Source of the DNA: Tangfeifania sp.
GTDB lineage: Bacteria; Bacteroidota; Bacteroidia; Bacteroidales; Prolixibacteraceae
DNA: 7,156 nucleotides
Assembly: GCA_018400515.1 (NCBI GenBank)
Contig: JAGYMR010000140.1
Location: forward strand, 1-7,156
Direction: 5' to 3'
Shown here: positions 1-6,107 of the stretch, in pieces
Numbering within the stretch: position 1 is the stretch's first letter
Layout: every line of letters begins with the position of its first letter
Position numbers and translations under genes: made by a program
Notes under the pieces: model-generated
What the model saw: the letters and a program-made list of their open reading frames with translations, nothing else
Told to the model about the DNA's origin: nothing
Database searches by the model: none

Positions 1-180
1 AATCATTAAATTTAATTTTATTCGAATGAAAAAACTGGTTTCAAAGAGCTTATTTAAGCTGCAAAAATACATTTTTATTTAAATGCCAGAGAAAATAACA
101 CATTAAATTGAGGTGAAATCCACGGAGGGGGCGCCAACAGATTTTTATGTATCCGGGATGATCTTCTAAGGCGGAGTAAC
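1..180. other. AT-rich intergenic region downstream of the cluster, no gene seen
   Basis: No convincing open reading frame or RNA gene is visible on either strand. Apart from a GC-rich patch at about 120-140 it is AT-rich, with one short palindrome (AGCTTA-TT-TAAGCT, 47-60) whose 2-base loop is too tight for a normal hairpin. It probably includes the upstream or downstream region of a gene beyond the left edge; I could not assign a promoter with confidence. Confidence 0.5.
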
Positions 181-210
181 AAAAAAAAACATCAAAAAAG
201 GATTCTTTTT
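181..210 (-). terminator. Weak A/U-rich terminator-like hairpin after the GH57 gene
   Basis: Directly after the GH57 stop, the minus strand reads AAAAAG-AATC-CTTTTT (plus 195-210), a 6-bp stem with a 4-base loop. A run of nine T follows (plus-strand A run 181-189) after a few bases. Only one G-C pair supports the stem, so it would be a weak intrinsic terminator, though its place at the end of the cluster fits that role. Confidence 0.3.
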
Positions 211-215
211 GCCGG

Positions 216-1550
216 TTATTTTTTTCTTTTGTTTTTCTTCGGTGGTACCAGGGAGTCCATTTTCTTAAGTCGTGTCAGTTCGGCTTCCATTTTTTGAATT
301 TTTTCGTCTTTCTCTTCGATCATTTTGTGCAAAGCCGCGATTTTTTGGTCGGGCTCCGCTTTTGAAACGGCAGCATTCAGTCTTATTTCAAAATCGCTTA
401 AAACATTCATGTAATTGATAAATGCCTCATAAGGGGAATTAAAAGGGTTTAAATAGCTTTGTGTTTCCCCTCTCGAGAAATATTTTGTTGACATGTAATA
501 AAAATGGTCACTGGCCTGGAGGCAGTTCCAGTCTTTTATCAATCCCGGGTCATGGCACCTTTGCATGCCTGGGGCCATTTTGTAAAGTTTTTCCAGTGCC
601 TCTTTCTGCATTTCATTGCCCAGCCAGGCAGTCAGGTCACGTTCCTCGTCGGCCCAGGAAATGGGATGGGGAACACTGACCACGGATACCGGCTGCAATT
701 CTTCGATAGCCCGTGATGGGGTACTGAATCTCAATTTATTGTCTTTTACAATGTTTTCCGCCAGGGATTTAAAAAAACTGAAAATACAGCTCTCCACGGT
801 CTGCTGTTTCCCTAACGATTCGTAACTCAAAAAAAGATTAATGATCTCTTCGTTTTTATTTAGCCTGTGGAGCCAGCCGGTAAATTTCTCCGCGGTGAGG
901 GGGAATTCGGACCAGTTTTTGTCTGAAAACCGGAAAGCGATGTCGTCGCTGAGTTTATAATTGCGCATGAGTACTTTGAGCCGCGGGTTGGCGGCACTGA
1001 TGTAAAGGTAATTGGGACTTTTCCAGCCCAGGACATGGCGGGGCCCCTCGGTAAGCATGCCTTTATATCCCATCTCCAGAACCTTTTCGCCGATGTCGTC
1101 GGAATAGATCATTTCGGTATTCCGAAAAACGGCGGGCTTTTGCCCGAACAGTTCAACGATTTTTTGCTCATGAAGTTTTACCTGCTGTTCAAAAACGGTG
1201 TTGTCTTTGAGGGCGGCCAGGGAGTGGGAATAAGTTTCAGATAAAAATTCAACGCAGCCGGTTCTTGCGAGTTCCCGGAAAGAGTCAATGACTTCGGGAG
1301 CGTAAAGCTGAAACTGTTCAAGGACGGATCCGGTTACAGAAAAAGAGATTTTAAATTGGTCCCCGAATTTTTCAGCCAGTTTCAGGAAAAGCCTGTTGGC
1401 AGGGAGGTAACTTTTTTCAGCCAGTTCCCGGAGAAAGGTTTCGTTGGCATAATCATCGTAATAATAATGTTCGTTACCAATGTCAAAAAAACGGTAACGG
1501 CGGTGCCTGAAAGGCTGGTGAACCTGGAAAAACAAACAAATTGCTCTCAT
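216..1550 (-). CDS. GH57 alpha-amylase-like protein lacking the expected catalytic acid/base Asp
   Basis: A 444-residue protein matching the Bacteroidota GH57 alpha-amylase group that follows the debranching and GT4 genes. GH57 motifs in order: HQP (11-13); GSVLEQ (74-79); FRNTEMIYSDD (142-152), with presumed nucleophile Glu146; then LSYESLGKQQ (241-250), where active relatives read like D-Y-E-T-F-G-E-H. Ser242 (codon AGT, 825-827) thus replaces the acid/base Asp, and Glu and His of the same motif are Lys248 and Gln249. The fold-defining regions ADEERDLTAWLGNEMQKEAL (300-319), DHFYYMSTKYFSRG (348-361) and SPYEAFINYMNVLSDFE (372-388) are intact and the frame is unbroken, so this is not an obvious pseudogene. 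A predicted coiled coil (about 398-431) leads to a Lys-rich tail (PPKKNKRKK). No signal peptide is seen. It may bind alpha-glucan or act as a scaffold rather than hydrolyse; residual activity cannot be excluded. Confidence 0.93.
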   Translation of the reverse strand: MRAICLFFQVHQPFRHRRYRFFDIGNEHYYYDDYANETFLRELAEKSYLPANRLFLKLAEKFGDQFKISFSVTGSVLEQFQLYAPEVIDSFRELARTGCVEFLSETYSHSLAALKDNTVFEQQVKLHEQKIVELFGQKPAVFRNTEMIYSDDIGEKVLEMGYKGMLTEGPRHVLGWKSPNYLYISAANPRLKVLMRNYKLSDDIAFRFSDKNWSEFPLTAEKFTGWLHRLNKNEEIINLFLSYESLGKQQTVESCIFSFFKSLAENIVKDNKLRFSTPSRAIEELQPVSVVSVPHPISWADEERDLTAWLGNEMQKEALEKLYKMAPGMQRCHDPGLIKDWNCLQASDHFYYMSTKYFSRGETQSYLNPFNSPYEAFINYMNVLSDFEIRLNAAVSKAEPDQKIAALHKMIEEKDEKIQKMEAELTRLKKMDSLVPPKKNKRKK

Positions 1551-1563
1551 TACAGTATCCGGA

Positions 1564-2865
1564 TTATATAGTTAAAACATCTTTATACACTTTTTTGACT
1601 TTCCGTGCGGCGTTGATCCATTTCAATTTTTTTATTTCATTCTTTCCTGATTTTTTCAGTGTATTGGAAAGGGAAGGGTAGTTCAGTATTCCATAAATAA
1701 AATCGGCCATGGCATAGGTATCCCAGAAATCCACTTTTACGGCATTTTGGAGGACTTCGGAAACACCGGACTGGTTGGAGATGATGACCGGTACTCCTGC
1801 CTGTATTGCTTCGAGGGGTACAATTCCAAAAGGTTCAGAAACCGATGGCATTACAAAAACATCGGTTTGTTGGAACATTTGATTCACATCCATTCCTTCC
1901 AGGAAACCGGTGAAATGGAATTTATCGGCAATTTTCAGTTCGGCAGCGCGCTGCACCATTTCTACCATTTTGTCTCCGCTGCCGGCCATCACAAAATGCA
2001 CGTTGTTCATCCGTTTTAAAACAAGGCAGGCAGCCTCCAAAAAGAATTCGGGCCCTTTCTGCATGGTGATCCTCCCAAGGAAGGTGACCATTTTTTCATG
2101 AATCCCTTTTTTGATTTTAAGATGGTTTTCCGGGAGTACGGGTTCGACTGCATTGTGGATGACCTCGATCTTTTCCGGAGGTATGTGGTATTTTTCAACG
2201 ATGGTGTTTTTGGTCAGATTGCTAACCGCGATGATTTTATCGGCTTTTTCCATGCCTTGGCGTTCCATGGCATAAACCAGGGGGTTTACTTTTCCTCCGC
2301 TCCGGTCGAAGTCGGTGGCATGCACATGGATGATCAGCGGCTTTCCGGTGATTTTTTTTGCAGCCATGCCCGCCCGGTATGTCAGCCAGTCGTGGCAATG
2401 GATAAGGTCAAAGGAGGATTGGGCGGCAATGATTTCAGCCACCAGGGCATAATTTTTGATCTCCTCCATTAGCCCTGGTCCGTAACTTCCGCTGAAATTG
2501 ATTTTCAGTCCCTCATCGGTTTTTACAAATTTGGTTTTTGCAGGATGGGGGTGGGTTTTTTGTTGCCAGAACTCCTCCTCGTTTAAATAGGGAATGATAT
2601 TGGATTGAACGCCAATGGATTTCATTTTCCGATGCTTTTGCTCCCCTTCGAATTCAAGGTCCTGTTTGACGACGGATATGGTATTGGCCCCTTTAAGTTG
2701 AATCCGGTCGGGGTTTTCGTCGCCATAGGCTTTGGGAACCACAAAAAGAATATCAATGTCTTTCAATTGTGCAAGGCCTTTGGTCAATCCGTAGCATGCG
2801 GTTCCCAGTCCGCCGGAGATATGGGGAGGAAATTCCCATCCAAACATTAAAACATTGATTTTCAT
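1564..2865 (-). CDS. GT4-type glycosyltransferase, glycogen/starch synthase-like
   Basis: A 433-residue GT-B fold glycosyltransferase, probably adding glucose from a nucleotide sugar to the glycogen chain; the exact donor (ADP- or UDP-glucose) cannot be read from the sequence. The N-terminal domain opens with MKINVLMFGWEFPPHISGGL, containing the synthase-like SGGLG (17-21), and has HCHDW at 156-160. The C-terminal donor domain has LGRITMQKG (263-271; Arg264 and Lys270 expected to contact the phosphates), MAGSGD (293-298) and the E-x7-E motif EPFGIVPLE (344-352). The frame extends upstream to a GTG at 2898, but I chose the ATG at 2865: the extra 11 residues are not family-like and homologues start right at the first beta strand. 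There is no signal peptide or membrane anchor. GH57 follows after 13 bp, almost certainly in the same transcript. Glycogen synthase is the best guess from context; another alpha-glucan or trehalose-like product is possible. Confidence 0.9.
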   Translation of the reverse strand: MKINVLMFGWEFPPHISGGLGTACYGLTKGLAQLKDIDILFVVPKAYGDENPDRIQLKGANTISVVKQDLEFEGEQKHRKMKSIGVQSNIIPYLNEEEFWQQKTHPHPAKTKFVKTDEGLKINFSGSYGPGLMEEIKNYALVAEIIAAQSSFDLIHCHDWLTYRAGMAAKKITGKPLIIHVHATDFDRSGGKVNPLVYAMERQGMEKADKIIAVSNLTKNTIVEKYHIPPEKIEVIHNAVEPVLPENHLKIKKGIHEKMVTFLGRITMQKGPEFFLEAACLVLKRMNNVHFVMAGSGDKMVEMVQRAAELKIADKFHFTGFLEGMDVNQMFQQTDVFVMPSVSEPFGIVPLEAIQAGVPVIISNQSGVSEVLQNAVKVDFWDTYAMADFIYGILNYPSLSNTLKKSGKNEIKKLKWINAARKVKKVYKDVLTI

Positions 2866-2869
2866 GTGT

Positions 2870-3040
2870 TTATAATTGTTTGTTTTTAATGGTAACACAT
2901 GGAACTCGCCACATAAACATTCCCCTGTGTGTGAAATTCTTTCTCATGGCTCGTTTCATTTTTAATAGTTGTTTGTTTAGACAGTAAAAAATGGGCCGCG
3001 CACATGCTAAAAACATACGCTTGTCTGGCTTTGCCATCAT
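2870..3040 (-). CDS. Possible 56-codon small ORF filling the gap before the glycosyltransferase gene
   Basis: The frame opens with two consecutive ATG codons at 3040 and 3037, 7 bp after the debranching stop. It closes with TAA at 2872-2870, 4 bp before the glycosyltransferase ATG (TAA-ACAC-ATG). The predicted peptide begins MMAKPDKRMFLACARPIFYC. It is basic, has three Cys and many Met, and shows no recognised domain or clear membrane segment. The tight fit between both neighbours is suggestive of a leader or coupled small gene. Against it, the codons look unremarkable, the AT-rich sequence resembles a normal spacer, and no Shine-Dalgarno sequence is visible. It may be an open frame by chance. 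Confidence 0.15.
   Translation of the reverse strand: MMAKPDKRMFLACARPIFYCLNKQLLKMKRAMRKNFTHRGMFMWRVPCVTIKNKQL
2895..2930 (-). promoter_or_regulatory. Imperfect hairpin in the leader of the glycosyltransferase gene
   Basis: On the minus strand ACACA-GG-GGAA pairs with TTCC-A-TGTGT around a 15-base loop, giving 5 + 4 base pairs interrupted by a small internal bulge. It ends about 30 bp before the glycosyltransferase ATG at 2865. No U tract follows, so it does not look like a terminator; it could be a leader structure or mRNA processing site. A stem this short can arise by chance. Confidence 0.2.
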
Positions 3041-3047
3041 GTCCGCT

Positions 3048-5000
3048 TCATTTCTTTTTAGGGCAATGCCGGATCAGATCAATGGCATAAAATACGCCTG
3101 CAACACTCCATGCCTGGGAAATGGCGCCTTTTGCTTTATGGGGTGGGTTCCCGTCATACATTTCCGAGAGGGTTCCTATACAGTGGTGGGTAGTCTCTTC
3201 TTCAAAAACTTCCATCAGTTGCCTGACAAATGGCAATCCCCCGGTCCGGTGGATTTGCAGGTAGGCTTCCACAAAGAATTGCATCAGCCAGGGCCAGGCT
3301 GCTCCCTGGTGGATGGCACTTCCCCGGGCATCCGGGCCTCCTTTGACGGATCCTTTGTACCTTAAATGATCGGGCGATAAAGACCGCAATCCCCGTTTGG
3401 TAAGCAGTTTTTGTTTTGCCACGCTCAGGATGGATTTTTTTTGTGCTTTGGACAGGGGAGAAAAGTTCATTCCTGCGGCAATGACCATGTTGGGACGGAT
3501 GGACCAGTCGGCCTGACCGTGAAAGACCACATCGGCCAGCAGTTCGTGTTCTTTGTTCCAAAAAGTCTCCATAAATGCTTTTTCCACCTGGGCGGGCATT
3601 TTTTTCCATCCGGTTACAAACGTATTGTCGCCTGCTGTTTTTGCCATTTCAAGGGAGAAACAGAGGGCATTGTACCACAAGGCGTTGATCTCCACGGCAA
3701 GTCCTTTGCGCTGGGTAACGGGTTGCCCGGACGCATACGCATCCATCCAGGTGAGGGCGGTATTTTCTTTTTCTGCGTGAATCAATCCCTCGGGGGTGAT
3801 TTGGATGATTTCCGGGGCGGCGTTCCGGTAGGCTTCAAGGATCTCCTTCATGGCCGGCCCGTATTTTTTCCAGGTTTTTTCAGGGTCGGCTCCGCTTTTG
3901 ATGTAATGCTGAACAGCCCAGATAAACCATAAGGGGGCATCGGCCATCCGGTAAACCGGATTTTTATCCCCGGTGTAGTCCGGAAACAACCCTCCTCTTA
4001 AATATCCCAGGTAGGTTTCCAGCACCTTTTTATATAATGATTTGTTATTTAATGCTTTTGCCAGTCCCGGCAGAGCGATGAAGGTCTGGCGGGTAATGGG
4101 GCCGTACCAGGGAAACCCGGCAACGATATTGGTTTCCTTATTTCTTTGCTGAATGAACTGATTGGCTGCAATTTGCAGGAAATTTTCAAAGGCAGCAGGC
4201 CGGGGAAGATTTTTTAGTTCCGCCGAAAATTGTTGGTCGAGCGAATCCGGAACGGTCTGTTGTGTTCCTGCAGAGAAAATGACGGACTGCCCGGGCTCCA
4301 GGGCCAGCTCGAAAAACCCCGGGACAAACAGATCTTCCAGGTAGTCGTAGCCGCGGTTGAGCTCTTTCAGGTATTCAATGTCGTAATACCAGTCAGGCAC
4401 CGGAATGAATTCCGCTTGGCGGCAGAATTGAAGGAAAAGGTCGGGATAGCCTTCATAGAGTTTGGTGCTGATTCCGTTGGGCACCTTTTTTGTTTTGGAA
4501 TTGACAAACATGTTCGCTTTGCTTAAACCGTGGATGTTCCGGAAGGCAAGGAAAGGTTTAAAGCGGAGGGTAATTTTTTCCGGGGCTTTTTCCAGTGAAT
4601 AACGGATAAGCATTTGTTCTTTTTTTTCTGTCAGGATCCGCTCCATTGTGAGGAGGACCCCTCCGATGCGGTAGGTGATTTTCGGTATCCGGTCAAGTTC
4701 AATGTTCCGGATGTATTTGTGCCCGGGAGGATCATAAATGGCTCCTTTATATCTGTGAATGGCAAGGCTTAGTTCTTCTTTTTGTTGCATCAGGCTGACA
4801 TCCAGCGAAGACAATAAAACATGTTTTTCTCCTCCGAAATTTTCAATGGGACAAATCAGAAGTCCGTGGTATTTCCGGGTATTGCACCCATTCAGCGTGG
4901 TGCTGAGGTATGAACCGGTTTTGTTGGTCCGGAGGATCTCCCGGCTGAGTGAATATTCCAGGTTGATTACCTTTTCTTTATCAAATTTGATGTAGCTCAT
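3048..5000 (-). CDS. Glycogen debranching enzyme (amylo-alpha-1,6-glucosidase type, GH133-like), variant -1 site motif
   Basis: A 650-residue protein with the bacterial/archaeal debranching layout. An N-terminal beta-rich domain spans about 15-250, with TNKTGSYLSTTLNGCNTRKY and HGLL at 25-48. A C-terminal (alpha/alpha)6 domain spans about 270-645. Enzymes of this family hydrolyse alpha-1,6-linked glucose at branch points. The presumed acid Asp420 (LTWMD, codon 3741-3743) and base Glu613 (LSEMYDG, 3162-3164) are present, as are VEINALWYNAL (436-446) and GAISQAWSVAG (625-635). The odd feature is GFPWYGPITRQTFIALPG (295-312): relatives usually have R-D (for example WGRD) where this has R-Q, with Gln305 at 4086-4088. 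There is no signal peptide, so it acts in the cytoplasm. The ATG lies directly before the conserved first residues (MSYIKFDKE), without a Shine-Dalgarno sequence. It is followed by the glycosyltransferase and GH57 genes, the usual Bacteroidota order. Family is sure; full activity is less sure. Confidence 0.93.
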   Translation of the reverse strand: MSYIKFDKEKVINLEYSLSREILRTNKTGSYLSTTLNGCNTRKYHGLLICPIENFGGEKHVLLSSLDVSLMQQKEELSLAIHRYKGAIYDPPGHKYIRNIELDRIPKITYRIGGVLLTMERILTEKKEQMLIRYSLEKAPEKITLRFKPFLAFRNIHGLSKANMFVNSKTKKVPNGISTKLYEGYPDLFLQFCRQAEFIPVPDWYYDIEYLKELNRGYDYLEDLFVPGFFELALEPGQSVIFSAGTQQTVPDSLDQQFSAELKNLPRPAAFENFLQIAANQFIQQRNKETNIVAGFPWYGPITRQTFIALPGLAKALNNKSLYKKVLETYLGYLRGGLFPDYTGDKNPVYRMADAPLWFIWAVQHYIKSGADPEKTWKKYGPAMKEILEAYRNAAPEIIQITPEGLIHAEKENTALTWMDAYASGQPVTQRKGLAVEINALWYNALCFSLEMAKTAGDNTFVTGWKKMPAQVEKAFMETFWNKEHELLADVVFHGQADWSIRPNMVIAAGMNFSPLSKAQKKSILSVAKQKLLTKRGLRSLSPDHLRYKGSVKGGPDARGSAIHQGAAWPWLMQFFVEAYLQIHRTGGLPFVRQLMEVFEEETTHHCIGTLSEMYDGNPPHKAKGAISQAWSVAGVFYAIDLIRHCPKKK

Positions 5001-5032
5001 AATTCAAAAATGTCGGGATAAAATGGTGTTTT

Positions 5033-5085
5033 AAAAAAGTTCCGGAATCATGCCCGGTTATTTTCAACCGGCGGATATCCCGGAA
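5033..5085 (-). terminator. Terminator- or attenuator-like nested inverted repeat with U6 tract between GSCFA and debranching genes
   Basis: Read on the minus strand just after the GSCFA stop, TTCCGG pairs with CCGGAA (outer stem, 6 bp). Eight unpaired bases on each side separate it from a perfect inner hairpin, CCGGTT-GAAAAT-AACCGG (plus-strand 5054-5071). The outer stem is followed by C and then TTTTTT (A run at 5033-5038 on the plus strand), as in intrinsic terminators. The symmetric 8-base internal loop weakens it, so it may only reduce read-through. A second possible pairing, CGGGATA with TATCCCG near the debranching start, would compete with the outer stem. Both structures were read by eye; no folding energy was computed. 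Confidence 0.35.
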
Positions 5086-6105
5086 TTATTCCTGTTTTTT
5101 GTTTTCCGTTTCCTTTAACTGGTTTAAAAAATACTGCTCCTCAATGGTTAAATTAAGATACGAAAATTTTTCCTTAAGCGACTTTGTTTTTCTTAAACTT
5201 TGTTTCAGAAAAACCTGGTGTTCCGGGATATATTTGTTAAATGGACGATGGTTCATTGCCCGGATTATTTTTTGTATTTCACCGGAGATTTTCCGGCTCT
5301 CCCCGTCAATGAGTTTTGTTTGGAATTTTTCCCAGATGTGATTGACAGCGGCCGGCGAAAGGTGGATCATGTCTTCCTCATAAAACCGGTAATTCCGCAG
5401 TTCATCCATCACAATCTCATAGGCCGGGAAGTAGTCGCAGCGGTCGCGGCCAAATGTTTTGACAATCTGGTCAATGGCCAGTATCAGGGCTGCTTTGCTT
5501 CGCTGATTTTCAACGGGTCCGTCTTTCCAGTGGCGGATGGGGCTTACGGTAAAAATGACTATCAATGAGGGGTTGATGGTCCAGATTTCGGATAACAGCC
5601 TGCTGTACTCCCCGGAAATCTCCCCGGGGGTTAAACGGGACCGGCTGAACTCCCTGGCCGGGATCTTGTGGCAGTTGGCCGCAGTTTGGCCGGTTTTTTT
5701 GTATTCATAGATCCAGGCAGTTCCAAAGGTAAGGAAGAGAAAATCTGCTTCCCGGAGAAAGCGGGCGGAGGTTTTTATCCGGGAATTAATTTTATCCAGG
5801 GTTGTTTGTGGCTCAGGGGATGAGAACCGGCTATGATGCAGTATGCTATGCCACAGTCCTTTGTGGTGTATCAGGTCCTTTTCTGAAAAGTGTTTTTCCT
5901 GCTTAAGCATGCGGAGGGCGCCGGCCACTGAAGCAGGGTTGTAAAGAATGCCAAAGGGGTTGATATCCACCGGGAATTTCATGGTGGCCATTTTCCCGCC
6001 GATGTGTTCGGTAAAACAAGAACCCAGAAAGAGGTTGCGTTTTTTATAGCCTGTTTTCCATTTAAAATCCGGCACCTCCACTTCTGTCTGAAAAGGTGTT
6101 GGCAT
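5086..6105 (-). CDS. GSCFA-domain protein (SGNH/GDSL hydrolase-like), function unknown
   Basis: A 339-residue protein that matches the GSCFA family along its length. The naming motif appears as LGSCFT at residues 27-32, with Thr where Ala is usual. Other visible family blocks are LTFGTAWIY (125-133), CHK (145-147), TVSPIRHWKDG (186-196), NQRSKA (200-205) and DMIHLS (245-250). By analogy with SGNH esterases, Ser29 would be the nucleophile and Asp245/His248 the D-x-x-H pair; that assignment is inference. About 70 residues at the C-terminus are charged and lie outside the catalytic-like core. No signal peptide is seen, so it is probably cytoplasmic. The ATG gives the family's usual short lead-in before the GSC motif and sits 2 bp after the glgB stop (TAG-CC-ATG), suggesting translational coupling. 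No clear Shine-Dalgarno sequence is present. The family is clear, but substrate and reaction are not known; the position suggests a link to glycogen. Confidence 0.9.
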   Translation of the reverse strand: MPTPFQTEVEVPDFKWKTGYKKRNLFLGSCFTEHIGGKMATMKFPVDINPFGILYNPASVAGALRMLKQEKHFSEKDLIHHKGLWHSILHHSRFSSPEPQTTLDKINSRIKTSARFLREADFLFLTFGTAWIYEYKKTGQTAANCHKIPAREFSRSRLTPGEISGEYSRLLSEIWTINPSLIVIFTVSPIRHWKDGPVENQRSKAALILAIDQIVKTFGRDRCDYFPAYEIVMDELRNYRFYEEDMIHLSPAAVNHIWEKFQTKLIDGESRKISGEIQKIIRAMNHRPFNKYIPEHQVFLKQSLRKTKSLKEKFSYLNLTIEEQYFLNQLKETENKKQE

Positions 6106-6107
6106 GG

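Noticed and set aside
47..60. Perfect short palindrome AGCTTA-TT-TAAGCT as a terminator
   Set aside because: The 2-base loop is sterically poor, the stem is AT-rich and no proper U tract follows on either strand.
2866..2898. Upstream GTG start giving the glycosyltransferase 11 extra residues
   Set aside because: The added residues are not family-like, and the ATG at 2865 begins exactly at the first beta strand of the GT-B fold.
2866..3047. Bacteroidota-type promoter (TTG / TAnnTTTG) in the 182-bp gap
   Set aside because: TATGTTTT near 3020 resembles the -7 box, but the last base differs and no matching -33 element sits at the right distance.
3202..3609. 135-codon minus-strand frame overlapping the debranching gene in another phase
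   Set aside because: The debranching frame carries conserved motifs throughout this stretch, including the catalytic-region segments, and the alternative product looks random.
3411..3932. 173-codon plus-strand open frame
   Set aside because: It lies wholly antisense to the strongly supported debranching gene and has no recognisable domain; it is a shadow frame.
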